The translations under genes and the position numbers were made by a program. Below, one piece after another: positions 7,480-14,225 of a DNA stretch of 19,056 bases. Location of the stretch: assembly GCA_023441255.1 (NCBI GenBank), contig JAEZPW010000113.1, positions 1-19,056 on the forward strand, in the 5' to 3' direction. How positions within the stretch are numbered: position 1 is the first letter of the stretch; the number at the start of each line of letters is the position of its first letter. This stretch comes from Acidobacteriota bacterium. Its GTDB lineage: Bacteria > Acidobacteriota > Terriglobia > Terriglobales > Acidobacteriaceae. The notes under the pieces were generated by a model, which saw only the letters and a program-made list of their open reading frames with translations, had not been told where the DNA came from and made no database searches.

Positions 7480-7658
7480 TAGCGGAGCGGCCACATCGGC
7501 TTTACAGTCAGATCGACGTCGAGCGTGTTGTGGTGCGTGATGAATCGCCGTGCCGCCGTGCCGCCGGCGATCGGGTGCATCATAGGCGTTTCGACTTCGA
7601 TGAAGCCTTTCGCCTCGAAGAACCGCCTCATCGCGCTGACGACCTTGCCACACCTGAG
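7476..7658 (-). pseudogene. Lysyl-tRNA synthetase fragment (class II motif 1 region)
   Basis: Read on the minus strand from about 7646, the frame gives KVVSAMRRFFEAKGF, then IEVETPMMHPIAGGTAAR, then RFITHHNTLDVDL. This matches the motif 1 region of class II lysyl-tRNA synthetases (family pattern GF.EVETPMM..I.GGA.ARPF.THHN.LD.DLYLRIAPELYLKRL). The match stops after DVDL at 7509, where YLRIAPELYL should follow. Six nt further on is an arm of the hairpin array (7496-7503), and a TGA ends the frame at 7476-7478. Upstream, a few degenerate codons may extend to about 7658. Motifs 2 and 3 and the anticodon domain are absent, so it cannot be active. It is a relic of a second copy or a deletion or transposition scar; the working gene must lie elsewhere. 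It is divergent from the following lnt-like gene. Confidence 0.75.
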
Positions 7659-7675
7659 AAGACGCTGAGTGAAGG

Positions 7676-9097
7676 ATGATCATTCGCATCTGCACCGCCC
7701 TGGGTAGCGGGTTGCTGTTTTTTTTCGCCTGGAGTGGCCACGCGTGGCCGTTGGCGTGGATTGCGCCTTTGCCGGTGCTCTGGTACGCCTTCGGGCGGAG
7801 TCGCTGGATAGATGCCGCGAGTGTGGCGTTCACAGCCTTCGCGGTCGGCGGGCTCTACCTGTGCGTGGTGTATCGCGGTTCCTTGCCGGCGGGCATTCTC
7901 GCAGTTGGCGTGGGGACTATGGCGATACTGTTTGCGCTGGTTGTCCTCGGCTCGAAACTCGTCGCGGACCGCACGTCAGGCGTGCAGGCGATGCTTGCAT
8001 ATCCGGTGCTGGTAGTCACATCGGAACTGCTTGTGACCTGCTTCTCGGCTAACGGATCCTTCGGTTCATTCGCCTATTCGCAAGTCTCGTTCCTGCCGGT
8101 GATCCAGATAGTAAGCATTGCTGGTCTGTCAGGGGTCAGTTTCGTTTTGGCGCTTGTACCAAGTGCGATCGCCCTGGCACTGCATCGTCCGGCACCACAA
8201 CGTAAGCAATTGGTTGTTGCAGCCGGGACTTGCCTTCTGGCAGTCCTCGCGTTCGGTCTTTATGAATTGCATCGTGCCGTGCCATCTCGCGAGGTGAAGG
8301 TCGGGCTGACAGCATCGGACGAGTTTCCATCGGCGTTCCGCACTGAGGATGCAACACTCGCACACTCCGTTATCTCACTCTACGTGACGCGGGTGCGAGC
8401 ACTCGCGCAGCAGGGCGCAAACATCGTGGTGCTGCCCGAGGAAGTTGTAGCGTCACTACCCGAGTGGCGCAAGCAGCTTACGGCACAACTCGCCAACGTC
8501 GCGCGTGAAAACCAGGTTACCGTGGTAGCAGGTTTTCGCCGTTGGGACGGCGATACGGTGCGCAACGCAGCCGAGGTCTACTATCCTTCACCTGCACCGC
8601 GGCAAGAATACTTCAAACAGCATCTCGTTCCGGTCCTGGAGGACGGCATTTCGCCGGGGAGCACCACGCTTGTGATCCCGAACGACACGGGCGTGGCGAT
8701 CTGCAAAGACATGGACTTTCCCGAACTCGGACGCAGATACTCTCGTGCCGGTGCAGGATTGCTGCTCGTGCCGGCTTGGGACTTTGTAAGCGATGGATGG
8801 TTGCACGCCAGCATGGCGATAATGCGCGGTGTGGAAGGAGGCTATTCGGTGGCCCGCTCAGCACGTGACGGACTGCTTACGGCAACAGACCAGCACGGCC
8901 GCTTGCTCGCCAGCCCCGTTTCGTCGCGAGGGGCACATGCAGTTCTTGTCGTCAGCGTGCCGATCGGTCGCGGGGCGACTACGTACTCAAGAATCGGAGA
9001 CGTGTTCGGGTGGTTATGTGTCGCGGCTGCGATGTGGCTTTTGGCTGATGCAAAAACGTTCGCAGCGCAGTATCGTCGCAGTCGAAACGTCAACTGA
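7676..9097 (+). CDS. Apolipoprotein N-acyltransferase-like membrane protein (nitrilase fold)
   Basis: 473 residues resembling Lnt, which adds the third acyl chain to lipoproteins at the outer face of the inner membrane. Residues 1-200 hold about six hydrophobic helices, with the family-like stretch GSFGSFAYSQ..PVIQIVSIAGLSGVSF at 127-156. A carbon-nitrogen hydrolase domain follows (about 207-435), then a last helix at 443-457. The expected triad is present: Glu255 in VLPEE, Lys314 in YFKQHLVP, Cys343 in AICKD; Glu322 matches the second essential Glu after HLVP. E. coli Lnt has ICYE around its Cys where this protein has ICKD, and the protein is slightly short (473 against about 510), so it may be a paralog. 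GAAGG abuts the ATG with no spacer, so the true start is uncertain and could be a few codons in. It stands alone between repeats. Confidence 0.75.
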   Translation: MIIRICTALGSGLLFFFAWSGHAWPLAWIAPLPVLWYAFGRSRWIDAASVAFTAFAVGGLYLCVVYRGSLPAGILAVGVGTMAILFALVVLGSKLVADRTSGVQAMLAYPVLVVTSELLVTCFSANGSFGSFAYSQVSFLPVIQIVSIAGLSGVSFVLALVPSAIALALHRPAPQRKQLVVAAGTCLLAVLAFGLYELHRAVPSREVKVGLTASDEFPSAFRTEDATLAHSVISLYVTRVRALAQQGANIVVLPEEVVASLPEWRKQLTAQLANVARENQVTVVAGFRRWDGDTVRNAAEVYYPSPAPRQEYFKQHLVPVLEDGISPGSTTLVIPNDTGVAICKDMDFPELGRRYSRAGAGLLLVPAWDFVSDGWLHASMAIMRGVEGGYSVARSARDGLLTATDQHGRLLASPVSSRGAHAVLVVSVPIGRGATTYSRIGDVFGWLCVAAAMWLLADAKTFAAQYRRSRNVN

Positions 9098-9185
9098 ACC
9101 CTTCGTTCGCATCCTTCCGCCTCTGGAGCCCACTCTGCCGTTCGTTGTTAGCAGACGTGGGCGTGAATGCCGTGTGCTTCCTCTC

Positions 9186-9238
9186 ACCCACATCTGCTGA
9201 AGTGGGCAGATGTGGGGCACGGTAAAGCAGAGGTGGGT
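9186..9238 (+). repeat. GGGGCACC hairpin element C with a second, competing arm
   Basis: acccacatctgct (9186-9198) can pair with gcagatgtggg (9206-9216) or, over 12 of 13 positions, with agcagaggtgggt (9226-9238). ggggcac follows the first stem. It lies between the convergent lnt-like and GH113 genes; the rest of 9098-9278 shows nothing else. Confidence 0.65.
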
Positions 9239-9278
9239 ACCGTCACCTACGCGTTGCGATCTCTTACGATTCCACCAT

Positions 9279-10646
9279 TTACTGCCAGTTCTCGAGAACG
9301 GTCTGCGCCGGCTTGTTGCGCGGGTTGTAGTCGGTGTCGTTTGCGCCGGGAGCCTGGACGGGCCATGCCCACCAGAAATAGCCCCTGACCGGCGATGACG
9401 GCGCCGTCCATGTCTGGAGCATGGCTTCGTAGCAGTTCTGCTGTTCGAGGTTGTCGGGCGTGCTCGAGGTCGACCAGTCCCACGGAGCCTTGTTGGCGCC
9501 GGTTGCGCTGCGGTAGCCGATCTCGGTGAAGATGACCGGCTTGGTGGGGTAGGCGCTGGCGAAGTTGGTGACCAGCGAGACGATGTCCTGGCCATAGACG
9601 TTCGACTTCCAGGCCCCGAGCAATTCGCTGATGGTCGGGTCGTTCTTGGAGGTCAGCGGAAAGTAGCCGTCCAGTCCGAGGGCATCGAGTTGGTCCCAGA
9701 AGGAGACGGACGTGAACTCGTCGCCTGCGGCCGTGGCGTTAGCGGCGTAGGTGAGTTTGCCGGTGTAGACGCCGCGAATGGCGGTAATGATGTCGATCCA
9801 TTTCGTGCGATAGGCGCTGACGGTCAGCGTCTTGAACTCGGTGCCGATGCAGAGCATGTCGGCGCCGGTCATCTGCGCCAGTTCGGCGTAGTGCAGGATG
9901 AAACCGCGGTAGGCGGCGAACCAGGCGTTCACGTCGGTGGGAGCGAATTCGCCGCGCCAGGAGCCGTCCTGCGGATCAATGTGGGGCTTGAGCATGACCT
10001 TCACGCCCTGGCTGTGCAACTGCTGGATGGCCGTTGTGAGGGCCGCGTCCGAAGGAGTGAGCTGCGTCGGGAAAATGGTGGTCGAGGTCTTGGTGGCGAC
10101 GTACTGCGTGACGAGGACGCCGGCGTAGTTGGCCCCGGTGGCTGCGAGGGCGTTTTCGGAGGTCGCAGCGGCAGACTGGAGGTACTCGTCGGTGGACCAC
10201 GACACGTGGTTGATGCCGAGATAATCGAGGTTGGCCTTGCGCGGCGTGGTGACGTTCACGGTGGCTGTCGCCGACTTGGTGGAATCACCGGCGGCTTTTG
10301 CGGTGATGGTCACGTTGCCGGAAGAACGCGGCGCGGTGAACAGACCCGCCGAGATCGTGCCGCCCGATGCCTGCCACGTGACCGTCTTGTTGTAGTCACC
10401 TGTGCCCTGCACCGAGGCCGTGCACTGTTCGACCAGTCCCTGGGCGAGCGTTGCTTCGGGACAGGAGATGGTCACGCCGGTGATGGTGAAAGACGGTGGA
10501 GGGGGAGGCGTGGAGCCGCCGCCTCCCCCGCCACATGCGATGAGAGCTGCGGCAATGACCATCGCAACGAAAAGACCAACCGTTCGGCTGCGCCGAAGGA
10601 TGGGGCACCCCTGCGTGCTCAGCGAAACCGACGCGCGGGTGTTCAT
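9279..10646 (-). CDS. GH113-like beta-mannanase lipoprotein with Ig-like domain
   Basis: 455 residues from the ATG at 10646, expected to cleave beta-1,4-mannan at the cell surface. Residues 1-37 are a lipoprotein signal (basic start, hydrophobic 23-37, lipobox LIAC, Cys38), then a Gly run and a Pro run (39-51), a bacterial Ig-like domain (about 52-134), and a TIM barrel (about 138-455). The barrel carries LGINHVSW, LKPHID, acid/base Glu270 in CIGTEFK and nucleophile Glu375 in FTEIGYR, the pattern of GH113 enzymes such as Alicyclobacillus ManA. Related GH-A families remain possible, so the substrate is partly inferred from the nearby cellobiose 2-epimerase and mannosylglucose phosphorylase genes. 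The ATG overlaps the TGA of the ankyrin gene (ATGA), which fixes this start against an upstream one at 10763. Residues 13-26 are encoded by a palindromic repeat (element D). Confidence 0.75.
   Translation of the reverse strand: MNTRASVSLSTQGCPILRRSRTVGLFVAMVIAAALIACGGGGGGSTPPPPPSFTITGVTISCPEATLAQGLVEQCTASVQGTGDYNKTVTWQASGGTISAGLFTAPRSSGNVTITAKAAGDSTKSATATVNVTTPRKANLDYLGINHVSWSTDEYLQSAAATSENALAATGANYAGVLVTQYVATKTSTTIFPTQLTPSDAALTTAIQQLHSQGVKVMLKPHIDPQDGSWRGEFAPTDVNAWFAAYRGFILHYAELAQMTGADMLCIGTEFKTLTVSAYRTKWIDIITAIRGVYTGKLTYAANATAAGDEFTSVSFWDQLDALGLDGYFPLTSKNDPTISELLGAWKSNVYGQDIVSLVTNFASAYPTKPVIFTEIGYRSATGANKAPWDWSTSSTPDNLEQQNCYEAMLQTWTAPSSPVRGYFWWAWPVQAPGANDTDYNPRNKPAQTVLENWQ
10571..10610 (+). 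repeat. GGGGCACC hairpin element D, inside a coding sequence
   Basis: It has the same ends as element A: aaagacc (10571-10577) and aggatggggcaccc (10597-10610, identical over 14 nt to 1934-1947). Central arms ttcggc (10583-10588) and gccgaa (10592-10597) flank a 3-nt loop. Read on the minus strand it encodes residues 13-26 of the GH113-like lipoprotein, just before and into the hydrophobic part of the signal peptide. Confidence 0.75.
10643..10646 (-). promoter_or_regulatory. ATGA stop/start overlap (translational coupling)
   Basis: The TGA of the ankyrin gene (10645-10643) overlaps the ATG of the GH113-like gene (10646-10644). Coupled translation is expected, and GGGGGT 6-11 nt upstream, inside the ankyrin gene's last codons, may serve as ribosome binding site. 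Confidence 0.7.
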
Positions 10647-11302
10647 CGCTGCACCCCCGTGTGGGTGAGGCACCAACTCCTGGTTTCGACCTGGTCGCCG
10701 ACTTTGACGCCGTCTGGCCCGCCGACCGGTTTGTTGGCGGAGCATTCGGCCCGGGCTGCGCATCCGTTGTTGCAGCCAACGATCTCGGTGACGCGAAGCT
10801 GGTAGTTATTGCGGTTGATTGCTTGGACAAGGCCGCAGTAGCCGTCACCGCTCCAGGGGCGCACGCAAACGGTGTCGCCGAGGGAGTGGCCCGACGAGCG
10901 GGCACCGGCCTGGCGCAGCAGGGCTGCGACATCCATGTGGCCGCTACGTTCGGCGCTTTCGAGGGCTGTGCCGGCGCGGGCTGCGGCATTGACGTCGGCC
11001 CCGTGCTCGATGAGCAGCTTCACCGCATTGGTCTGGCCCTGTTCGGCGGCTTGCATGAGGGCTGTGCGTCCGGCGGAATCGCGCAGGTTGACGTTCACGC
11101 CGTTGCTGAGCTGCGTGCGAAGGGCGGCAACGTCTCCGGCGCGGGCGGCCTGATGAAGCTGCGGCTCCGTGCTCGACTGGCCTGCAGTTGATTTCTGCGC
11201 GGAGCGCGACTGTTGCGCGAGCGCGACTTGCGCAGTGAGCGCAATAATTGCCGTGAACATCAGCAACGCTAAAGATCTGCCTGCAGCGAACTGTGTCTTC
11301 AT
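10643..11302 (-). CDS. Secreted ankyrin-repeat protein with Cys-rich C-terminus
   Basis: 219 residues. Residues 1-29 are a signal peptide (cleavage at ALA-Q), then a Ser/Gln-rich linker. Three ankyrin-type repeats follow at about 47-133: LHQAARAGDVAALRTQL, then GRTALMQAAEQGQTNAVKLL and IEHGADVN, then GTALESAERSGHMDVAALLR. The C-terminal part (about 137-215) has six cysteines (146, 156, 177, 181, 187, 211), enough for three disulfides, with short strand-like segments (GDTVCVRPW, YQLRVTEIVG); I do not recognise this domain. Ankyrin repeats bind proteins, so it may be an exported partner, inhibitor or holder for another secreted protein. It is the first gene of a unit with the GH113-like lipoprotein through an ATGA overlap, which suggests the two act together. 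No strong ribosome binding site is seen. Confidence 0.7.
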   Translation of the reverse strand: MKTQFAAGRSLALLMFTAIIALTAQVALAQQSRSAQKSTAGQSSTEPQLHQAARAGDVAALRTQLSNGVNVNLRDSAGRTALMQAAEQGQTNAVKLLIEHGADVNAAARAGTALESAERSGHMDVAALLRQAGARSSGHSLGDTVCVRPWSGDGYCGLVQAINRNNYQLRVTEIVGCNNGCAARAECSANKPVGGPDGVKVGDQVETRSWCLTHTGVQR

Positions 11303-11419
11303 GATTGGATCCAGGCGCCGATCTCACGCACAGTCGGTCGGCACATGCCTTTCTGGGGCATTTAACCTGCTTAAACACACGACCGCGCCAGTCGGCGCAG
11401 AGTTGGAGCAGGTGTGGAT

Positions 11420-11434
11420 TGTTCTATCAGAACA
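11420..11434. promoter_or_regulatory. Perfect 6-3-6 palindrome between divergent mannan units (candidate operator)
   Basis: TGTTCT-ATC-AGAACA lies in the 299-nt gap (11303-11601) shared by the ankyrin/GH113 unit (-) and the epimerase/phosphorylase unit (+). Its size and symmetry suit a dimeric repressor site. No convincing -35/-10 pair was found beside it, so the role is inferred. The gap otherwise holds only a repeat at 11511-11543 and the 15-nt tandem array. Confidence 0.35.
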
Positions 11435-11510
11435 GGGCGGGTTGGGGTAGCTTATTCATGATATCGATTACATGCGGAAGTGACTCTCGCCCGGGAGGAT
11501 TTGTCTTGCG

Positions 11511-11543
11511 GGTAGGGGTTCCTCGCTGCGCTCGGAATGACAA
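11511..11543. repeat. GGTTCCTCG..CGGAATGACA repeat, copy 1
   Basis: taggggttcctcgctgcgctcggaatgacaac closely matches 14331-14368. This sequence type is dispersed in many bacterial genomes and can fold through ctcgctgcgctcg-like arms. Confidence 0.6.
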
Positions 11544-11570
11544 CCGTTGGCGGAGTGCTTGAGGAGACGG

Positions 11571-11630
11571 GATACAGAGGCACGAGATACAGAGGCGAGA
11601 GATGCAGAGGCAGGCGATGCAGAGCTTACG
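11571..11630 (+). repeat. Four tandem 15-nt repeats spanning the epimerase start
   Basis: Units at 11571-11585, 11586-11600, 11601-11615 and 11616-11630 all begin GAT[A/G]CAGAG; the first three share GAT(A/G)CAGAGGC. The third and fourth units carry ATG in place of ATA, and these are the two possible starts (11602 and 11617) of the cellobiose 2-epimerase gene, in the same frame. Confidence 0.75.
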
Positions 11631-12834
11631 GGAACAGGTCGAAGCTGAGCTGCTCACGAACATACTGCCGTTCTGGCTGAAGTATGCAGTGGACGAGGAA
11701 TACGGCGGCTTCCGTGGGCAGATCACGAACGAGCTCGTCATCGAGGCGAAGGCCGACAAGGGCCTCATCCTGAACGCCCGCATTTTATGGACGTTCTCGG
11801 AGTCGTACCGTGCGTATGGGACCGCTGCCTATCTTGAGGCGGCCCGGCGCGCGTTCGACTACCTGCTGAAGTATTTTCGCGACGAGGAGTTCGGCGGCGT
11901 TTACTGGATGGTGGATCACCTGGGGCGTCCAGTGGATGCGAAGAAACGCATCTACGGCCAGGCGTTCACGGTATATGCGCTGGCGACGTTCTATCGTGCT
12001 ACGAAGGATGCGACGGCGCTGGACTGGGCGAAGCAGACCTATGATGCGATCGAGCGCGCCAGTCAGGATCCAATAAACGGCGGATACTTCGAGACCTACG
12101 AACGCGACTGGACGCTGGCGAAAGATCAGCGCCTGAGCGAAGTGGACATGGACGAGAAGAAGTCCATGAACACACACCTGCACGTGATGGAAGCCTATGG
12201 AACGCTGCTGCGCGAATGGAACGACCCGACGCTGCGGTCGCGACTCGCGGCACTGATCGACATTTTCCGCACGCACATTATCGATCCGCGGACGCACCAT
12301 TTCAGGATGTTCTTCGATGAGCAGTGGAATCCGAGGTCCGACCACATTTCATTCGGCCACGACATCGAGGGGAGCTGGTTGCTGTGCGAGGCTGCGGAGG
12401 TGCTCGGGGACGAGACGGTCCTGAAGGAGATCCGGCGCGAAGCGGTGGACATGGCTGAGGCCGTGCTGCGCGAGGCCGTTGATGCGGACGGTGGCCTGCT
12501 CTATGAAGCCGATTCGGCGGGCATCATCGACAGCGACAAGCATTGGTGGCCGCAGTCGGAAGCTGTCGTGGGTTTCTTGAACGCGTATGAAGTGACGGGT
12601 GACCCGCGCTTCTATATCGCGGCGGAGAAGAGCTGGGAGTTCATTGGCAAGTACATCGTCGATCGCGAGCACGGTGAATGGTTCTGGAAGGTGTCGCGCG
12701 AAGGCGTGCCGAGTGACGAGCAGTTCAAGGTGGATGCGTGGAAGTGCCCGTATCATAACGGGCGCATGTGCCTGGAAGTGATGCGGCGGGTGGATGTGTT
12801 GGGCGTTTCGAGTTTCGCGGGTAGAGCGGATTGA
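11602..12834 (+). CDS. Cellobiose 2-epimerase (AGE family)
   Basis: 410 residues, intracellular (no signal). It epimerises the reducing-end glucose or mannose of beta-1,4 disaccharides at C2; in mannan use it turns mannobiose into mannosyl-glucose (EC 5.1.3.11). The (alpha/alpha)6 barrel family signatures are complete: DEEYGGFRG (31-39), NARILWTFSESYR (58-70), YGQAFTVYALATFY (118-131), KSMNTHLHVMEAYG (187-200), FGHDIEGSWLL (251-261), WWPQSEAVVGF (315-325) and WKCPYHNGRMCLE (380-392). Catalytic and binding histidines are expected at 192 or 194, 253 and 385. NTHLHVMEAY separates it from plain N-acylglucosamine 2-epimerases. The start at 11602 or 11617 lies in a 15-nt tandem repeat; both have AGGC-type purine-rich sequence upstream. 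The GH130 phosphorylase gene follows after 84 nt in the same direction. Confidence 0.88.
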   Translation: MQRQAMQSLREQVEAELLTNILPFWLKYAVDEEYGGFRGQITNELVIEAKADKGLILNARILWTFSESYRAYGTAAYLEAARRAFDYLLKYFRDEEFGGVYWMVDHLGRPVDAKKRIYGQAFTVYALATFYRATKDATALDWAKQTYDAIERASQDPINGGYFETYERDWTLAKDQRLSEVDMDEKKSMNTHLHVMEAYGTLLREWNDPTLRSRLAALIDIFRTHIIDPRTHHFRMFFDEQWNPRSDHISFGHDIEGSWLLCEAAEVLGDETVLKEIRREAVDMAEAVLREAVDADGGLLYEADSAGIIDSDKHWWPQSEAVVGFLNAYEVTGDPRFYIAAEKSWEFIGKYIVDREHGEWFWKVSREGVPSDEQFKVDAWKCPYHNGRMCLEVMRRVDVLGVSSFAGRAD

Positions 12835-12838
12835 GAGG

Positions 12839-12874
12839 ACTTCCCCACGTTAGCTTCGCGGAACGTGGGGCACC
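12839..12874 (+). repeat. GGGGCACC hairpin element E
   Basis: Arms ccccacgtt (12843-12851) and aacgtgggg (12862-12870) are perfect over 9 bp, with cacc following. It lies between the co-directional epimerase and phosphorylase genes, where it could tune the ratio of the two products by partial termination or mRNA stabilisation. Confidence 0.75.
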
Positions 12875-12908
12875 CAGGCGGTAAACGCGAAACGGTATTT
12901 ACGACGAC

Positions 12909-12915
12909 GGAGGAG
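12909..12915 (+). promoter_or_regulatory. Ribosome binding site of the phosphorylase gene
   Basis: ggaggag ends 3 nt before the ATG at 12919 and decides that start over an in-frame one at 12865 that would begin inside hairpin element E. Confidence 0.75.
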
Positions 12916-12918
12916 CGA

Positions 12919-14172
12919 ATGACGAACGCTGAATTCAGGGCTCAGGTGCGGGAACTTACGAAGCGCCATGAGAAGCTGCTGGCGCGCAAGAATCGCAAGG
13001 CCGAGGGTGGCAACGGGGTATTCGACCGATATGTTTATCCGGTGCTCACGGCCGAGCACGCGCCGCTCTTCTGGCGTTATGACTTTGACCAGAAGACGAA
13101 CCCGTTCCTGATGGAACGCATGGGGATGAACGCCGCTTTCAACGCGGGCGCCATCGAGCATGAGGGCAAGGTGCTGGTGGCGGTGCGCGCGGAGGGCGTG
13201 GACCGCAAGTCGTTCCTGGCGATCGCCGAGAGCAAGAACGGCGTCGACAACTTTCGTTTCTGGGACTACCCCATCCTGATGCCCGAGACCGACGATCCGG
13301 ACGTCAACGTTTACGACGTTCGCCTGGTGCGGCACGAGGACGGCTGGGTCTACGGATTGTTCTGCACGGAGCGCAAAGATCCAAAGGCGCCGAGTTGGGA
13401 TACGTCTTCGGCTGTGGCGCAGTGCGGTATTGCGCGCACGAAGGACTTGAAGAGTTGGGAGCGGTTGCCGGATCTGAAGACGAAGTCGCCGCAACAGAGA
13501 AACGTGGTGCTGCATCCGGAGTTCGTCGATGGCAAGTACGCGTTCTACACGCGCCCGCAGGACGAATTCATACAGGCCGGCAAGGGCGGCGGCATCGGAT
13601 GGGGCCTGACCAGCAGCATCGAGAACGCGGTGATCGAGAACGAGATCATCATCGACAACCGCGAGTACCACACTATTAAGGAAGTGAAGAACGGACTGGG
13701 GCCTGCGCCGATCAAGACGTCGCAGGGCTGGCTGCATCTGTGCCACGGCGTGCGGAACACCGCGGCGGGATTGCGGTATGTGCTTTACGTGATGCTGGCC
13801 GAACTGGAGCGCCCGTGGGTGATCACGCATCGGCCGGCCGGCTACTTCATTGCCCCGGAGGGCGAGGAGCGCGTCGGCGACGTCTCGAACGTGGTGTTCT
13901 CGAACGGGTGGGTGGCGCGCAAGAACGGCGATGTGCTCATCTATTACGCATCCTCGGATACGCGGCTGCACGTGGCGACCAGTACGGTGGAGAAACTCGT
14001 GGACCACGCCTTGCATGCGCCGGAGGATCCCCTGCGCAGTCATGCTTGCGTGGAGCAGCGCTATGCGCTCATCACAAAGAACCTGGAAATCATGAAAGCG
14101 TGGAACGGCTCGCGAGGGGCGAAGAAGAACGGCAAGCGGCCGAAAGCGCTGGCGAAGAAGGCCGCTCGGTAG
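12919..14172 (+). CDS. 4-O-beta-D-mannosyl-D-glucose phosphorylase (GH130)
   Basis: 417 residues, cytoplasmic. It uses phosphate to split mannosyl-beta-1,4-glucose into mannose-1-phosphate and glucose, the second step of the epimerase-dependent mannobiose pathway. The five-bladed propeller of GH130 is recognisable from NPFLMERMGMNAAFNAGA (61-78), VRAEGVDRKSFLAIAES (89-105), the catalytic aspartate region NVYDVRLV with Asp133, LHPEFVDGKYAFYTRPQD (198-215), GPAPIKTSQGWLHLCHG (261-277) and RVGDVSNVVFSNGW (318-331). The long N-terminal helix region and these motifs fit subfamily 1 (mannosylglucose phosphorylase) rather than mannan oligomer phosphorylases. The adjoining epimerase gene strongly supports this. 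The last 18 residues (400-417) are unusually rich in Lys, Arg and Ala, which is not a family feature I know. Confidence 0.9.
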   Translation: MTNAEFRAQVRELTKRHEKLLARKNRKAEGGNGVFDRYVYPVLTAEHAPLFWRYDFDQKTNPFLMERMGMNAAFNAGAIEHEGKVLVAVRAEGVDRKSFLAIAESKNGVDNFRFWDYPILMPETDDPDVNVYDVRLVRHEDGWVYGLFCTERKDPKAPSWDTSSAVAQCGIARTKDLKSWERLPDLKTKSPQQRNVVLHPEFVDGKYAFYTRPQDEFIQAGKGGGIGWGLTSSIENAVIENEIIIDNREYHTIKEVKNGLGPAPIKTSQGWLHLCHGVRNTAAGLRYVLYVMLAELERPWVITHRPAGYFIAPEGEERVGDVSNVVFSNGWVARKNGDVLIYYASSDTRLHVATSTVEKLVDHALHAPEDPLRSHACVEQRYALITKNLEIMKAWNGSRGAKKNGKRPKALAKKAAR

Positions 14173-14225
14173 GCGATTCGGGGTGAAGTTCGCTGAGCAA
14201 GGTCGAACGTAATCTCGCATCTGCT

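Noticed and set aside
10647..10763. Upstream start of the GH113-like protein adding 39 residues
   Set aside because: The added part is Arg-rich, overlaps the ankyrin gene and hides the signal peptide; the ATGA start is better.
11571..11630. 15-nt repeats as an iteron origin or CRISPR
   Set aside because: Only four short copies without spacers, at a start codon, with no replication gene nearby.
12850..14220. Minus-strand open frame opposite the GH130 gene (456 codons)
   Set aside because: It is His/Arg/Leu-rich with no recognisable motif, and the + strand carries the full set of GH130 motifs and a strong ribosome binding site.
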